From: Imhoffiella fuscus
Lineage (GTDB): Bacteria; Pseudomonadota; Gammaproteobacteria; Chromatiales; Chromatiaceae
Length of the DNA stretch: 64,000 nt
Reading direction: 5' to 3'
Assembly: GCF_042682685.1 (NCBI RefSeq)
Contig: NZ_JBHUHX010000027.1
Span: 1 to 64,000, forward strand
Under the pieces are notes generated by a model. That model made no database searches and had not been told where the DNA came from. It was given only the letters and a program-made list of their open reading frames with translations. A program made the position numbers and the translations under genes. Shown here one piece after another: positions 9,084 to 17,112 of this stretch; the stretch's first letter is position 1, and each line of letters starts with the position of its first letter.

Positions 9084-10655
9084 TCAGTAAGGACTGGGAC
9101 GATTCAGGTAGTCCTGATAGGCATTCGTGTCGATGGTGTTTGTCGGCAACTTGGTTCCATACCAGGTGAAGTTGTAGGGACTGCTGGTGTCGTTATCAGG
9201 CACCTCGACGACCCCGCCATAGGAGGAACAGGCACAGCGCGCCTGGGTGACATAGGTCGAACAAATCTCTTCCTCAGCCTCCGTGTCTGGCTTGGTCGTC
9301 ACGCAACCGGGAGGAGAGCTCGTGTTGTAGAGACAGCCCGGATCGCTGCCGAAAGTACAATCCTCCGTGACCTTGCGACAGAACAAACTGCTGGAGCTGT
9401 CGCTGCAACTGTCGGTCGGGATGTAACACGAGTTGCCGGTCGAACTGCTGCCCGCCGCAATGTCGGAGTCGCAGGTGCAGGCGGCACCGAAGGTTCCCGA
9501 ATCGGTGACATAGCGATACTCGTTGCAGGGCGCGGTGAAGAGACGCTTGTGGTTGACCTTCATGAAATAATAGCCGGGATCCTTCAAGCCGAGGCTATAG
9601 GTGATGGGCTTGTCCGCCGCCGTATCCGTGTTGAAGGACAACAGGGGCGTCAGACTGGTCGTCGACGCGCCTGCACCCGTCAGCGATTCCCAGGCATTGG
9701 CCGTCGGTTTGTCGTAGACCTGAACGTTCCAATTTCCGTTGGCGCAGCCCTCGCGCGCACAGAAGGTCAAGGTCACCAGTTCGTTGCCGTCCGTGTAGTA
9801 GACGTACCAATCGTTCTCGCCCTGCCCCCAGACAGAGGCCGTGTCATCGTCGGGATCGGTGACGACGCTACTGAAGGTGAGATTGATGAGTCCGTACATG
9901 GCCACACCGGTGGCGAGCGGATTGGACGCCGAAGGTATGTTGTTCGGCTCGATCTCGGAGTCGTAGAAACCCGCGATAGGCTGCTCGTTATCCAGAGAAC
10001 TGTCCTGCAAGAAGGCCGTGATCGAATAGGCGAATTGATTGGGCGTCGCCTTATCCGCCGATTGGACCAGGACGTAATAGGTTCCGACCAATCCGAGGGT
10101 CACCGTATAGGTTGCGGCATTCGGGTTGGAGGAGAGCGCACCGACCACGTCGGTATTGAAATTGGCGAAGACATTGCCCGCCGCATCCCGCACCGAGACG
10201 TTCCAGACGCCGGGATTTCCGGTCGCGAGATCGGCCCCCTCGATCCAATCCGGCACGGCGAAGCTGAGAGTCAGATTCTGGTTTGCGGCCGTCGACTGGG
10301 TGTAGTACCAGTCCTGGTCGGCGGTACTGTAGTTCTGCCCCCAGAAAGCCACCCCCAGCGTCAAGGGATCCGCCGTGATGAGACTGTCGTTCGGCTCGGT
10401 CTCACCGTAAGTCGCGGCGGGAATACAGGATGCGAGGGTCACGCCATAGGCCAGGGGATCGGCGACACAGGCGGCGACACCCTGACCGAAACCGACCTCG
10501 ATGCCAGCTGTCTTTCCGTCCGCGAAGCCATAGCCATATTGGCTCTCGCAATAGGACTCGCAGGTTTTCGCCAGGGTGGAGTCGCCAAGTCCAAGCGCAT
10601 TGGCGGTCGCTATGGGTATGAGTGAGGCGAGGGCGATACGGAAGAGGAGCTTCAT
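9084..10655 (-). CDS. secreted protein with two PPC-like domains and a Cys-rich tail
   Basis: A 523-residue exported protein: Sec signal peptide (residues 1-20, ending ATANA) and a good AAGGA site before the ATG. Two beta-sandwich modules resemble bacterial pre-peptidase C-terminal (PPC) domains. The first (about 86-230) starts with the hallmark ETEPNDS and includes DQDWYY and GTYYVLVQSAD; the second (about 235-390) starts EIEPNN and has ENDWYVYYT and GYYFMKV. Residues about 390-490 are rich in Cys, suggesting disulfide bonds in the periplasm or outside the cell. PPC domains are usually cleaved tails of secreted peptidases. Here they stand alone beside a secreted protease lacking PPC. No catalytic motif is visible; function unknown. 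Confidence 0.7.
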   Translation of the reverse strand: MKLLFRIALASLIPIATANALGLGDSTLAKTCESYCESQYGYGFADGKTAGIEVGFGQGVAACVADPLAYGVTLASCIPAATYGETEPNDSLITADPLTLGVAFWGQNYSTADQDWYYTQSTAANQNLTLSFAVPDWIEGADLATGNPGVWNVSVRDAAGNVFANFNTDVVGALSSNPNAATYTVTLGLVGTYYVLVQSADKATPNQFAYSITAFLQDSSLDNEQPIAGFYDSEIEPNNIPSASNPLATGVAMYGLINLTFSSVVTDPDDDTASVWGQGENDWYVYYTDGNELVTLTFCAREGCANGNWNVQVYDKPTANAWESLTGAGASTTSLTPLLSFNTDTAADKPITYSLGLKDPGYYFMKVNHKRLFTAPCNEYRYVTDSGTFGAACTCDSDIAAGSSSTGNSCYIPTDSCSDSSSSLFCRKVTEDCTFGSDPGCLYNTSSPPGCVTTKPDTEAEEEICSTYVTQARCACSSYGGVVEVPDNDTSSPYNFTWYGTKLPTNTIDTNAYQDYLNRPSPY

Positions 10656-10849
10656 ATTTCATTCCTTGGTAGACTGACGCGACAGGGGCCTGACGCACGT
10701 GCTGAAACAGCCGGAACACGTGGAGCGATAACGGGCGCCGGTCAAGTTTAGCCGAACGGACGCATCGATCAAGCAAACAACCACGTCTCGTTCTTCACGC
10801 AACGCCCTGATTCACATATTCGTCTAATTTCTCCGACCTGCGGCCGACG

Positions 10850-11578
10850 ATGCGACAGCGAATCGGGCCAGATCTCGCAGACGCTCCCCTTATGGTGTTA
10901 ATTCCCGCCCACAACGAGGCCGCCACGGTCGGGGCCGTCGTTAAAGAGGTTCGCCGACGCTACGACCTTCCGGTCGTCGTCATCGACGATTGCAGCACGG
11001 ACGCCACGATCGCCGAGGCGAGCGCGGCTGGCGCCATCGTCCTTCCCCTTCCGCTCCAACTGGGTGCCTGGGGGGCGATTCAAACCGGACTGCGCTATGC
11101 GCTACGGACGAACAGTCCCTTCGCCGTCACGCTCGACGCCGACGGTCAGCATGAGCCGGCGGCATTGGCTGCCGTTCTGGAACCCGTTCTGACCCAAAAG
11201 GCGGATGTCGTCATCGGTGCCTTCCCGGAACGGGCCAGCGCGCTGCGCCGTGTCGCCTGGAGCTATTTTCGAGGTCTGACCGGAATCCGACTGGAGGACA
11301 TCACCTCCGGCTTCCGTGCTTACAACCGCGCGGCCATGACCGTACTCGCCTCCCCCGTCGCCAGCCTGCTCGACTATCAGGACGTAGGCGTACTGCTGAT
11401 CCTACGCCGTCGCGGATTGCGCGCCCTGGAGGTCGCCGTGCCCATGAAGCCAAGGACGCAGGGCGTTTCCAGGGTATTCAATTCCTGGTGGACGGTGGGA
11501 AAATACATGCTTCAGACCAGCCTGCTATGCATCGCCAGGGTGGGACACGGGCGCGGCTCGCGATCCGATCAGGAGTGA
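10850..11578 (+). CDS. GT2 glycosyltransferase (polyprenyl-phosphate sugar synthase type)
   Basis: A 242-residue GT-A enzyme resembling dolichyl/undecaprenyl-phosphate mannose or glucose synthases. VLIPAHNEAATVG near residue 16, VVIDDCSTDAT near 42 and the metal-binding LDADGQHEP near 96 are all present. DITSGFRAYNR (near 150) is the conserved acceptor-loop signature. There is no C-terminal membrane domain. The next gene, 26 bp downstream, encodes a DUF2304 small membrane protein, a frequent partner of this family. The pair likely charges a lipid carrier with sugar for the downstream glycosyltransferases; the sugar is unknown. Confidence 0.88.
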   Translation: MRQRIGPDLADAPLMVLIPAHNEAATVGAVVKEVRRRYDLPVVVIDDCSTDATIAEASAAGAIVLPLPLQLGAWGAIQTGLRYALRTNSPFAVTLDADGQHEPAALAAVLEPVLTQKADVVIGAFPERASALRRVAWSYFRGLTGIRLEDITSGFRAYNRAAMTVLASPVASLLDYQDVGVLLILRRRGLRALEVAVPMKPRTQGVSRVFNSWWTVGKYMLQTSLLCIARVGHGRGSRSDQE

Positions 11579-11604
11579 TCTCATCCAATGAAGCGTGAGT
11601 CGAC

Positions 11605-11976
11605 ATGACGCATCAAATGACCTCAATGGCGATCGGGCTGGCGCTCGCCGCCACCATCCTCTGGCTAGTCCGCCGCGACCACCTGCACGGTCCCTACGCC
11701 TTTTGGTGGATCGGAGCCGCCGCGACCGTCACCCTGCTCGGATTCTTCCCGCATCTGTTCGATCTCATCGCCCGCTACCTCGGTGTGAGCTATCCACCCA
11801 TGCTGGCGATCCTGCTCGGATTCGCGATGCTGCTCATCAAGATCCTCACCATGGATCTGGAGCGCTCGCGCCAGGAGCGTCAGATCCGACGCCTGGCGCA
11901 ACAGATCGCCATGATGGAGGCGCGCCAGCCCTCGGCTGACATCACGACCGAAGCCCAAACGCCGAAGGATTGCTAG
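11605..11976 (+). CDS. DUF2304 family membrane protein
   Basis: A 123-residue protein with three hydrophobic segments (about 7-22, 31-52 and 61-80) and a charged C-terminal helix MDLERSRQERQIRRLAQQ. This layout and the position right after a GT2 gene are typical of DUF2304 proteins, thought to be membrane partners of polyprenyl-phosphate glycosyltransferases. The stop codon is 9 bp before the start of the following GT4 gene, so the three plus-strand genes form an operon. Confidence 0.75.
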   Translation: MTHQMTSMAIGLALAATILWLVRRDHLHGPYAFWWIGAAATVTLLGFFPHLFDLIARYLGVSYPPMLAILLGFAMLLIKILTMDLERSRQERQIRRLAQQIAMMEARQPSADITTEAQTPKDC

Positions 11977-11985
11977 GCCCCGTCG

Positions 11986-13149
11986 ATGCGCGTCCTGCAT
12001 ATCGGAAAGTATTTCCCTCCGTTCGCCGGCGGCATGGAGTATTTCCTCGGCGACCTGCTACCAGCCCTGCGGGCGCAGGGCGTCGCCGTCGCCGCACTGG
12101 TCCATTCGGACGGTGGACCGACGCAGGGACCAGAACCGACGCATGGGGATCCGATCCCGGTCTACCGGGCACCCTGTCTCGGTCGGCTCCTCTACGCCCC
12201 CATCAGCCCCGCCTTCCCGATCTGGCTGAATCGTCTCATCCGGGATTTCCGCCCCGACCTGCTGCATCTGCATCTGCCCAACACCTCGGCCTTCGCCGCG
12301 CTCGCACTGCCCTCGGCACGGCGAATCCCATGGGTCGTGCACTGGCACTCGGATGTGGTGACATCGGATATCGATCGCCGGCTGGCCCTGGCCTACCGAC
12401 TCTATCGCCCCTTCGAGCAGGCCCTGCTCGCCCGCGCGCGGGCCGTCATCGCGACCTCGCCGGATTATCTCGAATCGAGCGCCGCCCTCCGTCCTTGGCA
12501 CGATCGCTGTCACGTCATCCCATTGGGACTGAATGCCGAGCGGATTCCGCACCCAGACCGCGACGCGCTCGCTCAAGCGGAACGCCTTTGGGCCGAACCC
12601 GGAACACGTATCCTCGCCGTGGGACGACTGACCTATTACAAGGGACATGAGGTTCTGATCGATGCCGCCGCACGCCTGCCTGGCTCCAGGATCCTGATCG
12701 TCGGAACAGGCGATCTGCGCGATCGGCTCACGGCCAAAATCGCCGCGCTCGGACTGGAGCAGCGGGTCACACTGACCGGATTCCAACCGGATGCCGTGCT
12801 TCAGGCATTGATGGCGAGCTGCGATCTACTCTGTCTCCCGTCGCTGGAACGGACCGAGGCATTCGGGCTGGTACAGCTGGAGGCCATGCGCTTTGGCAAA
12901 CCGGTCGTGGTCAGCGATATCCCAGGATCGGGGACCGGCTGGGTGGTACGCGAAGCGGGGAACGGGCTCCTGACAGCGCCCGGAGAGCCCGCTCAATTGG
13001 CCGAACGGATCGGCCGAATCCAGTCCAGCGCCCAACTGCGACAGGAGTTGGGAACGAGCGGGCGCCGGGCCTTGGCTGAACGATTCGGAATCGAGGCAAT
13101 CAGCTCGGCGACTGCGGATCTCTATCGTCAGATCCAGTCTGGGGCATAG
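11986..13149 (+). CDS. GT4-type glycosyltransferase
   Basis: A 387-residue GT-B glycosyltransferase. HIGKYFPPFAGGMEYFL at the N-terminus is the acceptor-side Gly-rich loop; LAVGRLTYYKGHEVLIDA (near 210) and LPSLERTEAFGLVQLEAM (near 285) carry the donor-site Lys and the E-x7-E signature. It is the third gene of the GT2-DUF2304-GT4 operon. Its last 50 bp overlap, tail to tail, the 3' end of the minus-strand membrane-protein gene at 13100. Likely transfers a sugar onto a lipid-linked oligosaccharide; donor and acceptor unknown. Confidence 0.88.
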   Translation: MRVLHIGKYFPPFAGGMEYFLGDLLPALRAQGVAVAALVHSDGGPTQGPEPTHGDPIPVYRAPCLGRLLYAPISPAFPIWLNRLIRDFRPDLLHLHLPNTSAFAALALPSARRIPWVVHWHSDVVTSDIDRRLALAYRLYRPFEQALLARARAVIATSPDYLESSAALRPWHDRCHVIPLGLNAERIPHPDRDALAQAERLWAEPGTRILAVGRLTYYKGHEVLIDAAARLPGSRILIVGTGDLRDRLTAKIAALGLEQRVTLTGFQPDAVLQALMASCDLLCLPSLERTEAFGLVQLEAMRFGKPVVVSDIPGSGTGWVVREAGNGLLTAPGEPAQLAERIGRIQSSAQLRQELGTSGRRALAERFGIEAISSATADLYRQIQSGA

Positions 13150-14566
13150 ACGCCCCCTCGGCAGCAGCCCGAGCGGACTGATCCGACCAGAGGACCAGCG
13201 CCCAGAAGGTGAAGGCCGGCACGAAATGCATGAAGAGCCGAGCGACGCTAGTCGAATCCTCGGCCCAGCGATAGGCGCCGGTCCAGAAGAAGAGGACATA
13301 GAGCGCGCCCAAGGCGCTCAGAACGAAAACGAGCCCGGCCCGTTCCCACGGCTCGACGGAATGGCGAACCACCCTCCAACACCCCCAGCCCAAAACGGGG
13401 ATGAACCCGAAGAAGAAGAGATGCCAGTTGTCGTAGAGGAAAAGGTTGCGCCAGATCCCAGACCAACTGGCGTGGTAGGCGATCTCGAATCGGCCGATCA
13501 GAGGGAGCTCGATCGCACGCAGACTCAACTCGACATGCCCCCAAGGAGACTCCGCGACCAGCCCCCCCGAAATCCATAGACCAACTACCGTCAGACCGAA
13601 GGCAACGATCAGCGCCAACATCCAGCGCCCGGACAACCTGGCGCCGAGGAACGCGGGGATGAAGAGCAGCGACCAGACCATCCCCTCCTGCTTGATGAAG
13701 GCGCAGGCGACGATGCAGCCGAGGGCCAAAAGACCCTGCCTGCGATCGCCGTCGCGCGCCCAGTGCAACCCGGCGGAAAAGCCCAGCAGCAGCAGCGTCG
13801 ACAACCAGAGATCGGCATATCCGGCGAGCGCAAGATGGCTATCGAGCAGCGGCAAGGTGGCGAGTAGCCACAGAAACCAAAGAGCGGTCAGATTCGAGGC
13901 ACCCCAGAGTCGTGCCTGACCATAGAAACCCAGAGCCAAGGCCAAGGCGCAACCGATCCAGGGAATCTTCGCCGCAGTTTCGTTCCATTCGCCATAGCCC
14001 AAGGTCGACCACAGCCCAATCAGCGACACCGCGTCAGGATAGTTCCAGGCCGCGATCGTCTGGGCCTGGGTGCTGGGATCGGTCAGCCATTCAGAAGAGG
14101 CGACGAACGGCACCCAATGCCCGAGCTGGGACCAGACACGCGCCCGCAGCAACCAGGTCGTCCAGGCATCCCAAGGGAACAGAGGCTGCCACCAGAGTTC
14201 GAGCAGGAGATCGATGAAGCGAGCCAGCATCCAGATCAGCAGAATCGCCGCCAACAGATGACGCCAATCGGGTCGGATCGGTTTGAACGACTCGAAACCG
14301 CTTCTGGGCGGCCAGATTCGGCGAGCACCGATCAGCAGCGAGAGCGCGGCAATCGCCAGGATGAGCGGACCGGAGAGACCAAACGGGAGACCGAGCCTTC
14401 CACTGCCCCACAGAATCGCGGCGACCACAAGGCAGGCCAGTGGATAGGCATATCCCAGAATTGCGGCCCTGGCGCCCGGACGCGCATCGGGCCAGACCGA
14501 CCTCAGCCAGACGGCCACAGCGAGCCAGGGAATCACCACCGCCAGCACAACGCCCCACCAGCCCAC
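13100..14566 (-). CDS. polytopic membrane protein, possible GT-C-type enzyme
   Basis: About 488 residues with roughly 11-13 predicted membrane helices from end to end. The loop after the third helix contains RFIDLLLELWWQPLFPWDAWTTW-type sequence with acidic and aromatic residues, and PDAVSLIGLWSTLGYGEW follows. This resembles integral-membrane glycosyltransferases (GT39/GT83-like) only in architecture, so the enzymatic call is an inference from its place among glycosyltransferase genes. I prefer the GTG at 14566: AGGAGG lies seven bases upstream, while the TTG at 14572 would sit on the Shine-Dalgarno itself. The start is 2 bp from the stop of the upstream membrane gene, so the two are translationally coupled. 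Confidence 0.7.
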   Translation of the reverse strand: MGWWGVVLAVVIPWLAVAVWLRSVWPDARPGARAAILGYAYPLACLVVAAILWGSGRLGLPFGLSGPLILAIAALSLLIGARRIWPPRSGFESFKPIRPDWRHLLAAILLIWMLARFIDLLLELWWQPLFPWDAWTTWLLRARVWSQLGHWVPFVASSEWLTDPSTQAQTIAAWNYPDAVSLIGLWSTLGYGEWNETAAKIPWIGCALALALGFYGQARLWGASNLTALWFLWLLATLPLLDSHLALAGYADLWLSTLLLLGFSAGLHWARDGDRRQGLLALGCIVACAFIKQEGMVWSLLFIPAFLGARLSGRWMLALIVAFGLTVVGLWISGGLVAESPWGHVELSLRAIELPLIGRFEIAYHASWSGIWRNLFLYDNWHLFFFGFIPVLGWGCWRVVRHSVEPWERAGLVFVLSALGALYVLFFWTGAYRWAEDSTSVARLFMHFVPAFTFWALVLWSDQSARAAAEGASMPQTGSDDRDPQSPS

Positions 14567-14568
14567 GC

Positions 14569-15765
14569 TCAATCCTCCTTCCCGACGCGAAAGAGTGCGC
14601 CGAGACTCGATCGCCCATCGATCAGGTCCACGGGCAATACCCGATTCCCCTCGATGAGCCGATGACGCGTCGCCTCATACCGAATACGCGGCAAGGGATA
14701 CATGAGCAGAACGTAATCGCCGGGGTTCAATTGCGATCGCTCGGGCAGTCCTTTCAATCCCGCAAACACATTATGCGGTGCCAGATGATAGCGCGTGCGC
14801 ATGGCGGCATAACCGAAGGGATCGGCGGAGACCAGAACGAGCCGAGCCGGCTGCTCCGGCAGACGACGCCGAAGTTCCATCAAATAGGGATAGAAGCTGC
14901 TGTCCGACCCAGCCGCCTGTTTATCCGCATCGGACAGGCCGGCGTACGTCTCCTTGGTGATATCGAGCCGTTTGCTCAGATCCCATTGCCAATGCAGATC
15001 CAAGACGATCCAACCAATCAGAAAGAAGGCCACATAAGGCAGGATCCCCGGCTTGAAACGCCAGGGTGGATTGATCGCCAGGTAGAGGGCGCAGGCCAGA
15101 CCGACCCAAAGGAAGGCCAAGACCACCGGAGAAAAGGCCGCCCCCAAGGGTGCGCCTCGATTGAAATGGGGGGACCGACCTGTCCAACCCTCGAAAAAGG
15201 TCCAATCGGCAAGAAAGGCATCGCCTAGGGCCGGGAAAGACAGCGGACGCGGGTGCAACTCCATTCCTCGCACCAAGATCGAACCATGCAGCTCACCGAG
15301 CACGACCAGTCCGAGCGCAACGATGCGTCCCTGCCAGTAAGGATCCGCGCGCAGATCGATGCGGCCCCCTCCATCGGCGATATCGGACAGCGGACGCGCC
15401 TGAATGGATCTCGGGTCGCTCTCGCTGGCCCAGATCAAACGCATCTGCTGCCCCTCGCCCAGACCATCGGCGCGCCAGCGCAGGTCTCGATAGAGCGCGG
15501 CATCGAACGGCTTGATGGCCGCCTGCACAACGGCATTCCCATTCGGCGCGAGCGCATCGACACGCACGCCATCTGGAGTCGGAGCCCCCTCGCCATTGGT
15601 AAGACGCAGCGACTCGCCAGACAACATCAGGGTCGGAGCGACGAGTGGATCACCGGAGCGATAGAAACCCCAGACAGCCAGAATCAAAAGCACCGAGGCG
15701 CCGATGAAGGCCAGCATCCATGTCCCTGCCTGACGCAGTGGTCTCGGTCGAATCGGTGTTGTCAC
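14569..15765 (-). CDS. membrane protein with a central extracytoplasmic domain
   Basis: A 398-residue protein starting from GTG. A helix near residues 13-30 is followed by a beta-rich region (about 40-180: GDPLVAPTLMLSG, FDAALYRDLRWRADGLG) that looks like a jelly-roll domain outside the membrane. Helices follow near 190-210 and 225-245, then an alpha/beta segment of about 140 residues with DSSFYPYLMELRRRLPEQ and a final RVLPVDLIDG. I do not recognise the family. It is immediately upstream of, and coupled to, the polytopic membrane gene, and both lie between GT4 genes, so a role in the same glycan pathway is likely but unproven. Confidence 0.6.
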   Translation of the reverse strand: MTTPIRPRPLRQAGTWMLAFIGASVLLILAVWGFYRSGDPLVAPTLMLSGESLRLTNGEGAPTPDGVRVDALAPNGNAVVQAAIKPFDAALYRDLRWRADGLGEGQQMRLIWASESDPRSIQARPLSDIADGGGRIDLRADPYWQGRIVALGLVVLGELHGSILVRGMELHPRPLSFPALGDAFLADWTFFEGWTGRSPHFNRGAPLGAAFSPVVLAFLWVGLACALYLAINPPWRFKPGILPYVAFFLIGWIVLDLHWQWDLSKRLDITKETYAGLSDADKQAAGSDSSFYPYLMELRRRLPEQPARLVLVSADPFGYAAMRTRYHLAPHNVFAGLKGLPERSQLNPGDYVLLMYPLPRIRYEATRHRLIEGNRVLPVDLIDGRSSLGALFRVGKED

Positions 15766-15802
15766 GATAGATGGATTGGGAATCGGATCGACCGCACGGA
15801 CA

Positions 15803-16966
15803 CTAACGGTCCTGGATCGAAGGTGGCATCAAATCCGCGAAGACGGCCCCATAACGCTCGGCCATGCGTGCTGTGGAGAGTTCCTGGGCCCGCTCCAGCC
15901 CACGATCCCGCAACCCTTGGCGTCGAGCTGGATCAAGGAGCAACGCCTGAATCCCATCGGCCAAGGCTAGGGGATCCTCGGGGCGAACCAGCAATCCGAA
16001 TCGATCGTCTCCGATCACCTCACGCGGTCCGTAGGGGCAATCGGTGGCGACAACCGGGGTTCCACAACTCATCGCCTCCAGCATGGTGTAGCCGAATCCC
16101 TCGAACTTACAGGTATGCACGTAGAGATCGGCTCGGCGGAGGTAAGGATAAACGTTCTCCCTGTGACCGACAAAGGCCACGCGCTCCCCCAATCCCCAAC
16201 GGTCTATCAACCGTTCTAGCGCAATACACTCCGGCCCGTCTCCGACGATGGCCAGGGCAGACGGACAGACATCCTGAACGCGACGAAAGGCCTCCAGCAG
16301 CAGACCGATATCCTTCTCCGGAGACAGACGAGCGGCCACGCACAGCAGGGGAAGCGCGGGATCCAGGTGCTCAAGGCCGAATGTCGGCTCCTCGGCGAGC
16401 AACGCGACCTCCTCATTGTCGATCCCGTTCGGAATGACGACCGTCCGTTCTCTCGCCCCCAGGAAATGGCGCCTCAGTTCGTCGGCCGTGCCGCGCGATG
16501 GCACGATCATGCGGTCGGCCAAGCGTGCCGTCGCCCCGACGGCGAGTCGCAGAAAGGTTCGGCGACGCAGACCACGTTCGTAATGGCGCATATGTTCGAA
16601 GACGGGTCCCCGAAAGCTCCCGATCGTGCGCGCGGGCACTCGGCTCAGACGGGTGCCGAAAACGGCGAGCGCCGCCGAATAGTGCATCATCCCGAGCACC
16701 AGATCGGGCTCCGCCTCGCGAATCAAGGCGCCCGCGACTCGGGCATCTCGGAGAAGATCCCGCGAATCGGTGAACCAGCCGCGCGGAAGATGGGGCGCTG
16801 TATCGATGAAGTCGTCGAAACGATCCGGCAGAAAGGGGCGCAGGGCCGCCGTGGAGGCCAAGGTGACGTGCGTCACCCGATCACGATCGAGATAGCGAAG
16901 CAGATTGCTCGTCGTACGCTCCGCACCACCGAAGACGGAGGCAAGGTGCAAAATCAGGAGTCGCAT
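15803..16966 (-). CDS. GT4-type glycosyltransferase
   Basis: About 387 residues of GT-B glycosyltransferase. MRLLILHLASVFGGAERT is the N-terminal acceptor loop. CVAARLSPEKDIGLLLEAF (near 195) and CKFEGFGYTMLEAMSCGTPVV (near 275) give the Lys and the EX7E donor signature. I chose the ATG at 16966; an in-frame ATG six bases upstream and a TTG at 16984 are alternatives. It ends 37 bp before the next minus-strand membrane gene, so 16966-13100 probably form one operon. Sugar and acceptor unknown. Confidence 0.87.
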   Translation of the reverse strand: MRLLILHLASVFGGAERTTSNLLRYLDRDRVTHVTLASTAALRPFLPDRFDDFIDTAPHLPRGWFTDSRDLLRDARVAGALIREAEPDLVLGMMHYSAALAVFGTRLSRVPARTIGSFRGPVFEHMRHYERGLRRRTFLRLAVGATARLADRMIVPSRGTADELRRHFLGARERTVVIPNGIDNEEVALLAEEPTFGLEHLDPALPLLCVAARLSPEKDIGLLLEAFRRVQDVCPSALAIVGDGPECIALERLIDRWGLGERVAFVGHRENVYPYLRRADLYVHTCKFEGFGYTMLEAMSCGTPVVATDCPYGPREVIGDDRFGLLVRPEDPLALADGIQALLLDPARRQGLRDRGLERAQELSTARMAERYGAVFADLMPPSIQDR

Positions 16967-17067
16967 GGGCATTCCATTCGACAAGGAGTCCGAATCAGAC
17001 TCGAAACGACAGGAGGACGGTCAGCAGATGGGGAGGCAGACTCGACTTCCCCCCTAGAGATCAATGC

Positions 17068-17097
17068 CCACCAAGGCCGATCCATGGGCCTTGGCGG
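17068..17097 (-). terminator. GC-rich hairpin after exported propeller gene
   Basis: On the minus strand an 11-bp stem CCGCCAAGGCC/GGCCTTGGTGG (one G-U pair) with an 8-base loop lies 15 bp past the stop of the gene at 17113-18951. There is no T-run, so termination efficiency is uncertain. Nothing else is visible in the 146-bp gap. Confidence 0.4.
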
Positions 17098-17112
17098 ACA
17101 CCTCGAACGCGA

